Below are positions 8,775 to 15,094 of a stretch of 64,000 bases of DNA, piece after piece (within the stretch, counting starts at the first letter, position 1; each line of letters starts with the position of its first letter). Location: contig DAOUIZ010000035.1 of assembly GCA_034423195.1 (NCBI GenBank), positions 62,001 to 126,000 on the forward strand, read 5' to 3'. Below the pieces are notes generated by a model. That model searched no databases, was not told where the DNA came from, and saw only the letters and a program-made list of their open reading frames with translations. Both the position numbers and the translations under genes were made by a program. This DNA is from CATOSK01 sp034423195 (GTDB taxonomy: Bacteria > Chloroflexota > Dehalococcoidia > Lucifugimonadales > UBA3495).

Positions 8775-8893
8775 GCGACAAAACGCGACATTTCAGGACA
8801 TTTGAGCGTGGAGAGGCGGGTTGTCTTGTCGCCGTCCGTCCGTGAAATGTCCACTTTTGTCATGGGGATGTCGCGGATTTGTCGTGTTTTGTC
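8775..8893. repeat. Inverted pair of phased 10-bp repeat arrays (array B)
   Basis: Left arm: GCGACAAAAC, GCGACATTTC, AGGACATTTG, with GAC at 8777, 8787 and 8797. Right arm in reverse orientation: GTC at 8849, 8859, 8870, 8881 and 8891. Read from the right end inward, GTGACAAAACACGACA matches the left end GCGACAAAACGCGACA. About 48 bases separate the arms. The structure resembles the multi-site ends of DDE transposons, as in a roughly 120-bp MITE, or an operator for an oligomeric protein. No transposase is present. Confidence 0.75.
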
Positions 8894-8931
8894 ACGCTGC
8901 CGATGGGAGGGTCGATGACGGAAAAATTCCT

Positions 8932-8960
8932 GCCACTTTTGGTTGTATTCCGCTACATTC
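8932..8960. repeat. Phased ACATT array next to array B
   Basis: Three 10-base units (GCCACTTTTG, GTTGTATTCC, GCTACATTCG). It shares ATTCCGCTACATT (8947-8959) with 38804-38816, and the flanking TGCCAC lies exactly 10 bases further away here than at 38798-38803, as if one unit had been gained or lost. Confidence 0.65.
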
Positions 8961-9001
8961 GGCCAGCACCCGCTTGCCTCAGCGGTCCATAACTGTTTCT
9001 C

Positions 9002-9256
9002 TTAGTCAGCGGGGGCGTCCGGGAGTTGGCGGAAAACCGGCGGGCTTCCGTCGGCATGGGCGTGACCCTGGAGGTAGGCCAGCAGTTCTCGGTGATTGCG
9101 GTCTATGCGCTCCTCCAGGTTCCGGTAGTTGCGGTCCATGCGCTCCGTCAAATGCTGCGCGAAGGTGCGGATCATCCAGAAACTCCAAGCCCCGGACAAC
9201 CCCAAAACGGCCGTCAGGGTCCCGGCTATGCCGGCTATGGTCTGCCACTCTGCCAT
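9002..9256 (-). CDS. Small single-pass membrane protein of unknown function
   Basis: 84 residues. One hydrophobic helix (about residues 6-28, IAGIAGTLTAVLGLSGAW) is followed by a charged, heptad-like segment (MDRNYRNLEERIDRNHRELL) likely to form a short coiled coil, then a Pro-rich tail. The ATG at 9256 has a strong AGGAGG about 8 bases upstream, which supports a real gene despite its size. It lies immediately beside the phased arrays and on the strand running towards them. I do not recognise a named family; the layout resembles small holin-like or scaffold proteins, but that is only topology. Confidence 0.7.
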   Translation of the reverse strand: MAEWQTIAGIAGTLTAVLGLSGAWSFWMIRTFAQHLTERMDRNYRNLEERIDRNHRELLAYLQGHAHADGSPPVFRQLPDAPAD

Positions 9257-9404
9257 TTCGTGTCCTCCTTGGGTTTAGGCCGGGCATTCGGGCCGGACAA
9301 CGGTGCCATACGATGCTTCAAACACTATTCTACCGGACGATGGCCGGATGCAGAAAGGGGGGAAGTGTCATCAGGGGAAGGCCGGGGAGGGAGAGCGACC
9401 GGGG

Positions 9405-9413
9405 TGATATACT
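9405..9413 (+). promoter_or_regulatory. Extended -10 promoter giving a leaderless NUDIX mRNA
   Basis: TGATATACT ends 7 bases before the ATG at 9421, so initiation would start at or next to the start codon. No ribosome binding site precedes the ATG, in line with a leaderless transcript. Confidence 0.55.
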
Positions 9414-9420
9414 CGGCGGT

Positions 9421-9870
9421 ATGAGCGACGAGCAGGGAAGGCCGCTGGTGGGGGTGGGCGTGGTGTTCGTGCGCGGGGGCAGGATTTTCCTGGCGCGGCG
9501 GCAGGGTTCCCACGGGGAAGCGACCTGGGCCTCGGCGGGGGGACACCTGGAACATGGGGAAACGCTGGAAGAGTGTGCCCGCCGGGAGGCGAAGGAGGAG
9601 CTGGGGCTGGACGTGGGCGGCCTGATCTTCCTGTGCGTGAACAATATCATTTCCTATGGCAAGCATTACCTGGACGTGGAGTTCCTGGGAGACATAGGAG
9701 ACCAGGAACCCCGGGTGGCGGAACCGGATAGTTTCTCGGAGCAGGGCTGGTTCGAGCTTAACCGGCCGCCGGAGCCGCTTTTTGACCCCGTGAAGTACGC
9801 GCTGGACAGCCTGATGACGGGCCGGTATTACTATCCTGGACCGGAGGGGTTGAGCCGGGGCGGTTCCTGA
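9421..9870 (+). CDS. NUDIX hydrolase
   Basis: 149 residues. The full NUDIX box G-x5-E-x7-REUxEExGU spans residues 41-62, with the metal-binding REAKEELG. These enzymes cleave nucleoside diphosphates linked to other groups. The sequence around it (VFVRGGRIFLARRQGS, then a KHYLDVEF strand) resembles the MTH1/dCTP pyrophosphatase-like subgroup, but substrate is uncertain. The open frame extends upstream, yet the ATG at 9421 is preferred because it begins the conserved fold and directly follows an extended -10 element. Confidence 0.9.
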   Translation: MSDEQGRPLVGVGVVFVRGGRIFLARRQGSHGEATWASAGGHLEHGETLEECARREAKEELGLDVGGLIFLCVNNIISYGKHYLDVEFLGDIGDQEPRVAEPDSFSEQGWFELNRPPEPLFDPVKYALDSLMTGRYYYPGPEGLSRGGS

Positions 9871-9956
9871 AGGAAAAGAGGGAAGGAAAAGAGGGGTGGT
9901 TGAGCACAAAACAAGCGGCGATTGCCGGCAAAAACGGGGCGTTTGGGGTCATTTTC

Positions 9957-9965
9957 TGCTATAAT
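9957..9965 (+). promoter_or_regulatory. Extended -10 promoter upstream of gyrB
   Basis: TGCTATAAT, a perfect extended -10 with no clear -35. Transcription would begin near 9972, about 95 bases before the gyrB ATG, and immediately runs into the terminator-like hairpin at 9990-10017. Confidence 0.65.
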
Positions 9966-9989
9966 CAGTATATGTTAAGCAAGGGACAG

Positions 9990-10017
9990 AGAGGGCAGAT
10001 TTCTGCCCTCTTTTTAT
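9990..10017 (+). terminator. Intrinsic terminator in the gyrB leader
   Basis: AGAGGGCAG, loop ATTT, CTGCCCTCT, then TTTTATTT: a 9-bp perfect stem with a T-run. It could end NUDIX transcripts, but it lies downstream of the TATAAT at 9960, so it would also attenuate gyrB transcription from that promoter. Confidence 0.8.
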
Positions 10018-10065
10018 TTGTCCCGCGGTGGGGGGCGGGAATGCCGCCCCGGAAATGAAGGGCAC

Positions 10066-12012
10066 ATGCAACAGGAACTCTGGATTGAAAACGACACCCA
10101 GTATACCTCCAAGGACATTCAGGTCCTGGAAGGACTGGAAGCGGTGCGGGTGCGCCCGGGGATGTACATCGGCAGCACGGACCAGCGGGGGTTGCATCAC
10201 CTGATATACGAGGTGCTGGACAATTCGGTGGACGAGGCGATGGCGGGGTACTGCACCAAGGTGGAGCTGTCCATCGACGAAACGGGCCTGATCACGGTGT
10301 CGGACAACGGGCGGGGGATTCCGGTGGACACCCACCCGGCGACGGGCAAGTCGGGCCTGGAGACCGTGATGACGACGCTCCACGCCGGAGGCAAGTTCGG
10401 CGGGGGAGCATACAAGGTCACCGGGGGCCTGCACGGCGTGGGCGGCTCGGTGGTGAATGCCCTGTCCTCCTACCTGCGGGCGCAGGTCATGCGGGGAGGG
10501 TACACCTACACCCAGGAGTACGGACAGGGGGAGCCGACAACCGAGGTGGTCAAGTCGGACCGGACGCCGGATCACGGGACCACGATCTTCTTCCGGCCGG
10601 ACCCGGCTATCTTCCCCAACATCGAGTACGACTTTGAGACTCTGACCAGCCATTTCAAGGAGATAGCCTTCCTGAACCGGGGGCTGGAAATCCAGTTCAC
10701 GAGTCCCTGGCATCTGCAGACCCGGAAGGGGGACATCGAGCGGACCTACTTCTTCGACGGGGGCATCGCCAACCTGGTGCGGAACGTAAACCGCAACCGG
10801 AAGGTGATCCAGAAGGACCCGTTCTTCTACCAGAAGATCGTGGACGAAACCTCGGTGGAAGTGGCGGTGCAGTACAACGACAGCTTCACCGAGACGGTGT
10901 TTTCCTTTGCCAACTGCATCAACACGCAGGAGGGCGGCACGCACCTGACCGGGTTCCGTTCCGCGCTGACCCGGGTAATCAACGACTACTCGCGGAAGGG
11001 CGGGTTCGTCAAGGACGACCAGCCGAACCTCATCGGGGAGGACGTGCGGGAGGGCCTGGCGGCGGTGATCAGCGTCAAGCTGACGGACCCCCAATTCGAG
11101 GGCCAGACGAAAACCAAGCTGGGCAACGCCGAGGTGCGTAGCGTCGTCGAGTCGGTGGTGGCGGAAGGGTTGAGCCGTTACCTGGAGGAGAACCCGTCAG
11201 CGGCCAAGCTGATGATCGAGAAATGCCTGACTTCCCAGCGGGCCCGGGAAGCGGCGAAGAAGGCGCGGGAGCTGGTCATCAGGAAGAACGCGCTGGACGG
11301 TTCGTCCCTTCCCGGAAAGCTGGCGGATTGCGCCGAGCGGGACCCGGCGAAGTCCGAGCTCTACATCGTTGAGGGAGAGTCGGCGGGCGGTTCGGCGAAG
11401 ATGGGACGGGACCGGAGCTTCCAGGCGATCCTGCCGCTGAAGGGGAAGATCCTGAACGTGGAGCGGGTCCTGCAGCAGCCGGACAAAATCCTGGGTCACG
11501 AGGAAATCCGCAGCATGATTGCGGCGGTGGGAGCCGGGGAAGGGGAGGAGTTCGACCCGTCGAAGGTGCGGTACCACAAGATAATCATCATGACGGATGC
11601 GGACGTGGACGGCTCGCACATCCGAACGCTGGTGCTGACCTTCTTCTTCCGGCGGATGCAGGAACTGATCGACGCGGGATACCTGTACATCGCCCAGCCC
11701 CCGCTGTACCGGGTGCAGGCGGGGCGGCAGGTGGACTACGCCTACTCGGAGGAGCAGAAGGACGAACTGCTGGAGCAGTACGAGGGCAGGCGGGGCGTCC
11801 AGGTGCAGCGGTACAAGGGACTGGGCGAAATGAACCCGGACCAGCTCTGGGAGACCACGATGAACCCGGAGACGCGGCAGATGCTGCGGGTGGACATCGA
11901 GAACCTGGTGGAGGTCCAGGATGTCTTCTCGACGCTGATGAGCGAAGCGGTGGCTCCCCGCAAGAGTTTCATCCAGGCCCATGCCCGCAGCGTTAAGAAC
12001 CTGGATGTGTAG
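10066..12012 (+). CDS. gyrB: DNA gyrase subunit B
   Basis: 648 residues, a normal bacterial GyrB without insertion. It is the ATPase and TOPRIM subunit that, with GyrA, introduces negative supercoils. The GHKL ATPase motifs are VLDNSVDEA (50-58, catalytic Glu at 49), DNGRGIPVD (80-88) and GGLHGVGGSVVNALS (about 120-134). The TOPRIM motifs are IVEGESAGGS and MTDADVDGSHI. The ATG at 10066 begins a short N-terminal tail before the conserved YTSKDIQVLEGLEAVRVRPGM-type opening; GAAGGG lies 6 bases upstream. gyrA is not adjacent. Confidence 0.97.
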   Translation: MQQELWIENDTQYTSKDIQVLEGLEAVRVRPGMYIGSTDQRGLHHLIYEVLDNSVDEAMAGYCTKVELSIDETGLITVSDNGRGIPVDTHPATGKSGLETVMTTLHAGGKFGGGAYKVTGGLHGVGGSVVNALSSYLRAQVMRGGYTYTQEYGQGEPTTEVVKSDRTPDHGTTIFFRPDPAIFPNIEYDFETLTSHFKEIAFLNRGLEIQFTSPWHLQTRKGDIERTYFFDGGIANLVRNVNRNRKVIQKDPFFYQKIVDETSVEVAVQYNDSFTETVFSFANCINTQEGGTHLTGFRSALTRVINDYSRKGGFVKDDQPNLIGEDVREGLAAVISVKLTDPQFEGQTKTKLGNAEVRSVVESVVAEGLSRYLEENPSAAKLMIEKCLTSQRAREAAKKARELVIRKNALDGSSLPGKLADCAERDPAKSELYIVEGESAGGSAKMGRDRSFQAILPLKGKILNVERVLQQPDKILGHEEIRSMIAAVGAGEGEEFDPSKVRYHKIIIMTDADVDGSHIRTLVLTFFFRRMQELIDAGYLYIAQPPLYRVQAGRQVDYAYSEEQKDELLEQYEGRRGVQVQRYKGLGEMNPDQLWETTMNPETRQMLRVDIENLVEVQDVFSTLMSEAVAPRKSFIQAHARSVKNLDV

Positions 12013-12047
12013 GCCGGGGAGGGCCTGATGGGGCCATCCCACGGCGG

Positions 12048-12076
12048 TTGGAATGAGGCCGGGATTGGGCTATAAT
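12048..12076 (+). promoter_or_regulatory. rpsT promoter
   Basis: TTGGAA (12048-12053), 17-base spacer, consensus TATAAT (12071-12076), giving a leader of about 40 bases before the rpsT start. Confidence 0.8.
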
Positions 12077-12123
12077 AGCGCCCGCACCCTACGGAATCAG
12101 GCGAGAAGAACAGGGAGGGACCA

Positions 12124-12381
12124 TTGCCGGCGCGCAAGACCGCACGGAAACAAGTGAAGCGTTACCAGAGGAACCACAGCCACCGGCGAGCGACCCGCAC
12201 GGCGGTTAGTGGAGCGAAACGGGCCATGGCCGGCGACGACGTCGAGGCGGCGGAGCGGGCAGTCCGGGCGGCATCGAGCACGCTGGACAAGGCGGTCCAG
12301 AAGGGCATTCTCCACAAGAACAACGCATCCCGCAGCAAGTCGCGGCTGGCCGCCCGGCTCAACGAGATGGCCGGGAGATGA
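12124..12381 (+). CDS. rpsT: 30S ribosomal protein S20
   Basis: 85 residues, highly basic, with the S20 pattern: an N-terminal PARKTARKQ stretch, a long helix, and the conserved LHKNNASRSKSRLAARL near the C terminus. S20 binds 16S rRNA early in 30S assembly. The start is TTG at 12124, 5-6 bases after GGGAGGGA. TTG or other weak starts are common for rpsT and fit its known translational autocontrol. The gene has its own promoter and is followed by a strong terminator at 12454-12484. Confidence 0.95.
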   Translation: MPARKTARKQVKRYQRNHSHRRATRTAVSGAKRAMAGDDVEAAERAVRAASSTLDKAVQKGILHKNNASRSKSRLAARLNEMAGR

Positions 12382-12453
12382 CCCGGAACGGGTAGCGGCC
12401 GGCGTCCCGGCGCCGCCAAGACCAGGCTGAACCAGCAATCAAGGCGATCATCG

Positions 12454-12484
12454 AAAAAGCCTGCCCAATGGAGGCGGGCTTTTT
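12454..12484. terminator. Terminator after rpsT
   Basis: AAAAAGCCTGCC, 7-base loop, GGCGGGCTTTTT: a 12-base stem with one T-G pair, A-run on one side and T-run on the other, so it can act in both directions. Confidence 0.88.
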
Positions 12485-12533
12485 CCATTTCAGGGCAATG
12501 GCGGGAAAGTGTGGAGACAATGACAAGGGGCGG

Positions 12534-12583
12534 TTGACAGGGCGGAGCAGGGTTGGTAGCCTCGCTTACAGAACATAAGTTTG
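12534..12583 (+). promoter_or_regulatory. lexA promoter and SOS box
   Basis: TTGACA (12534-12539), 17-base spacer and a weak TAGCCT -10. Overlapping the expected start site is AGAACATAAGTTTG (12570-12583), which fits the Gram-positive-type LexA box CGAACnnnnGTTCG at eight of the ten fixed positions. This predicts autoregulation of lexA. Confidence 0.7.
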
Positions 12584-12593
12584 GGGTTGGGAC

Positions 12594-13244
12594 ATGACCA
12601 GCAGGAAAAAGATTTCAGCCAAGGGACAACGGATCCTGGAGTTCATCCAGGGATTCATGCAGGAGAACGGGATCCCTCCGACAGTGCGGGACATACAAGC
12701 GGCCTGCGACATCAGCTCGACATCGGTGGTGGACTACAACCTGAGGCTGCTCGACCGGGACGGGTACCTGAACCGGAGGCCCGACGTGGCCCGGGGGATA
12801 GAGCTGCTGGACGGACAGGGCAACCCGGTCTCGAATACCCCGCGGGTGTCCATCCTGGGGCCCATCGCCGCCGGAATGCCGCTCCCGGTCTTTTCCACGG
12901 AGGGCGCGGCGTCGAACAGCGACTTCGACACCATCGAGGTATCGCAGGACCTGGCGCGGCGTCACCGGGGACTGTTCGCGTTGTCCGTAGAGGGGACTTC
13001 GATGATTGATGCCCTGGTGGACGACGGGGACGTGGTGGTGGTTGAGCCGTGCCAGCAGGCCGAAAACGGCGAGATGGTGGTGGCGTGGGTCAAGGATGCC
13101 GAGGAAGCTACGCTGAAGAAGTTCTACCTCGAGGGGGACCGGGTGCGCCTCCAGCCGGCCAACTCGACGATGGAGCCAATCTACTGTGACGCAACCAACG
13201 TGGAGATCAAGGGGCGGGTGGTCAGCGTGATCAGGAAGTTCTGA
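12594..13244 (+). CDS. lexA: LexA repressor
   Basis: 216 residues: an N-terminal winged helix (about 1-70, with TVRDIQAACDISSTSVVDYNL as the recognition region) and a C-terminal S24 peptidase domain. The autocleavage site is Ala93-Gly94 in IAAGMP; the catalytic dyad is Ser136 (EGTSM) and Lys175 (TLKKF). LexA represses DNA-damage genes and cleaves itself when RecA filaments form. The wing helix reads SSTSVVDYNL, while many LexA proteins have SxxxVxxHL, which may go with the operator type seen at 12570-12583. Confidence 0.95.
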   Translation: MTSRKKISAKGQRILEFIQGFMQENGIPPTVRDIQAACDISSTSVVDYNLRLLDRDGYLNRRPDVARGIELLDGQGNPVSNTPRVSILGPIAAGMPLPVFSTEGAASNSDFDTIEVSQDLARRHRGLFALSVEGTSMIDALVDDGDVVVVEPCQQAENGEMVVAWVKDAEEATLKKFYLEGDRVRLQPANSTMEPIYCDATNVEIKGRVVSVIRKF

Positions 13245-13312
13245 CCGGCCGGAGCGGAAAGGAAGCCGCGCCGGAGCCGGGAAAGGGCCGGGCGCGGAAG
13301 GGATGGCCTCTC

Positions 13313-13492
13313 TTATTGGCGGCTGTTGGTGAGAGCGCCGTAGGTGGCCACGATGAAGGGGACGCAGTAGGTGAGGGGGATTTTCCAGTAGAGGGCGGCG
13401 TCCCACCGGCCCGACAGCAGATTGTCCCCCTGGTTAAGGGCGGTGAGGACGGTCCCCACCACCACCGCGGCGGCCAGGGACCGCCGGAGCAT
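13313..13492 (-). CDS. nrtS: NrtS-like small membrane protein (possible nitrate/nitrite transporter)
   Basis: 59 residues from the ATG at 13492, with two hydrophobic helices. The pattern LRRSLAAAVVVGTVLTALNQGD, a short loop, then KIPLTYCVPFIVATYGAL is the NrtS signature (two helices, conserved NQGD and the final VPF...TYGAL). NrtS proteins are short, usually about 65-75 residues, and have been reported to support nitrate/nitrite uptake. Similar sequence (LLHRP before MLRRSL) continues upstream in frame but without an ATG, GTG or TTG, so either a non-standard start is used or the 5' end is damaged. It sits after truB on the same strand. Confidence 0.6.
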   Translation of the reverse strand: MLRRSLAAAVVVGTVLTALNQGDNLLSGRWDAALYWKIPLTYCVPFIVATYGALTNSRQ

Positions 13493-13659
13493 GGGCCGGT
13501 GCAGCAGGGCGCACCGGAGGCACTTGGTGACGGGGAACGGTTCCCCACCGGAGGCTGAGGGCGCCGGTTTGAAAGAGTAGGCGCCCCGAGGCGGCAAGTC
13601 CCGGGAGCACCGGACGCACGAAGTCCCTTGAGCCCGAGGCGGTTCCCCGGTGCGGTGCG

Positions 13660-14634
13660 TCAAGTGGCGCGTCCAACCGGAGCGTAGGGTGACGGGGTAT
13701 CGAGGTCGAAGACCTTGATTGGCTTCCAGACGTTGGCGGGGAGGTCGCAGCGGGCCAGGGCGAGGAAGCGGCCGTCGGGACTGTACAGCCGGAACTGCTC
13801 GAAATAGGAAGCGTCGCGGGCGAAGTTGCCGATCCCGACGGGTTGTCCGTTCTTGAGCAGTTTTTCCGCGGTTGCCGAGACGGTGAAGCTGCGCAGGTCC
13901 CGCAGCACGGCGTCGACCGGGTGGAGATGCTGAAGCCAGTCCGTTGGTCCCTCGGAAGCGCACGCTTCCAGGTCTTCCAGGGTAACCGATTCTTCGATGG
14001 GGAACCCTCCGCTGTAGGACCTGACCAGGCCGGTGACGTAAGCGCCGCAGCCCAGAGCAGCCCCCAGGTCGTGGGCCAGGGAACGCATGTAGACGCCGCG
14101 GCCGCATTCGACTTCCAACGTCAGGTTGGGAAGGTCGAACCGGGCAAGCCGTATGTCGAAGATATCCACGTCACGGGGCTGGCGCTCCACCTCAACGCCT
14201 GAGCGGGCCAGCTTGTACAAGCGCTGGCCGTTGATCTTGACCGCGCTGTACATGGGCGGGGTTTGCGGCACCAACCCGATGAACTGGGGAAAGGCCGCTT
14301 CCACCATATCAGCAGTGATTCCCGAAGGGTCGCCGGAAAAGACGGGTTCGGCCTCGGCGTCGTAGGTTGCGGTGGTCTCCCCGAGCTTCACATCCACCCG
14401 GTAGCGCTTCGTGCCGCTCAGGACGTGCTCCATAAGGCGGGTGGCCTGGCCGAAACAGATGGGGAGGACTCCCTCGGCCAGGGGGTCCATGGTGCCGGCG
14501 TGTCCCACCTTCCGGCGCTGGCCGGTGATGGCCTTGATCCGCCGCAAAGCATCCATGGACGTTATGCCGACGGGCTTGTTGAAGTTGAGGAACCCGGTGT
14601 GGACCGGGGCGGACTTGCGGGAGGGCTGGGACAT
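13660..14634 (-). CDS. truB: tRNA pseudouridine(55) synthase TruB
   Basis: 324 residues. TruB makes pseudouridine 55 in the T-loop of tRNAs. The catalytic Asp is D50 in GHAGTMDPLAEGVLP (44-58), and NKPVGITS (19-26) and the RLYKLAR and VYMRSLAHDLG motifs follow as in the family. A C-terminal PUA-like extension is present (SATAEKLLKNGQPVGIGNF). It starts 8 bases after the rbfA stop as the last gene of the nusA cluster. Confidence 0.95.
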   Translation of the reverse strand: MSQPSRKSAPVHTGFLNFNKPVGITSMDALRRIKAITGQRRKVGHAGTMDPLAEGVLPICFGQATRLMEHVLSGTKRYRVDVKLGETTATYDAEAEPVFSGDPSGITADMVEAAFPQFIGLVPQTPPMYSAVKINGQRLYKLARSGVEVERQPRDVDIFDIRLARFDLPNLTLEVECGRGVYMRSLAHDLGAALGCGAYVTGLVRSYSGGFPIEESVTLEDLEACASEGPTDWLQHLHPVDAVLRDLRSFTVSATAEKLLKNGQPVGIGNFARDASYFEQFRLYSPDGRFLALARCDLPANVWKPIKVFDLDTPSPYAPVGRAT

Positions 14635-14642
14635 GATCCAGG

Positions 14643-15053
14643 TCAGGGACGCCGGGTTGGCCGCAAGGGGGGAGTGCCAGCGTCGTTGGAAGGATTCAGC
14701 GAGTCACCGGGTTCCGATTTCAACTGGTCCATTACCTGCAGCAATGCGGCGGCATCTTCCATGGACTCGTCGAGTTCAAATTTCATAAAGGGGACATAAC
14801 GCAGGGAGAGGCGGTCCCGGAGCTCGTGCCGGAGGAAGGTGGCGGCGGACTCGATCCCGGCCAATGCCTCCCGCTTGGCCGCATCGTCGCCGAACACGCT
14901 GACGTAAACGCGGGCATTGCGGAGGTCCGGCGAAGTCCTGACCTGGGTTATGGATATAACCCCGCCGATGCGCGGGTCCTTGGTCTGCCGGGCGAGGAGC
15001 AGGCTCAACTCCTGCCGCAACAGGCCGTTTATGCGGTCTACTCTTCGGGACAT
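14643..15053 (-). CDS. rbfA: Ribosome-binding factor A
   Basis: 136 residues with the RbfA KH-like fold: MSRRVDRINGLLRQELS at the start, DPRIGGVISITQVRTSPDL (about 26-44), ARVYVSVFG and the LRHELRDRLSLRYVPFMKFELD motif. RbfA helps mature the 5' end of 16S rRNA in the 30S subunit. The ATG at 15053 is chosen because family similarity begins exactly there; an open frame upstream is not conserved. It lies between infB and truB, the classic order. Confidence 0.95.
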   Translation of the reverse strand: MSRRVDRINGLLRQELSLLLARQTKDPRIGGVISITQVRTSPDLRNARVYVSVFGDDAAKREALAGIESAATFLRHELRDRLSLRYVPFMKFELDESMEDAAALLQVMDQLKSEPGDSLNPSNDAGTPPLRPTRRP

Positions 15054-15094
15054 GGGAAACCCCCGAAAGACAGGATTCCGGGACAGGGGCGGGA

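Larger units (their letters stand above)
8703..9001. other. Intergenic region dominated by phased arrays
   Basis: No gene is supported between the trpS promoter and the small membrane protein gene. The stretch holds the inverted pair of phased arrays at 8775-8893 and a third short array at 8932-8960. Confidence 0.7.

Noticed and set aside
13493..14107. Long minus-strand frame upstream of the nrtS-like gene
   Set aside because: It runs through the middle of truB in another frame and shows no family pattern; only the last 59 residues look like a protein.
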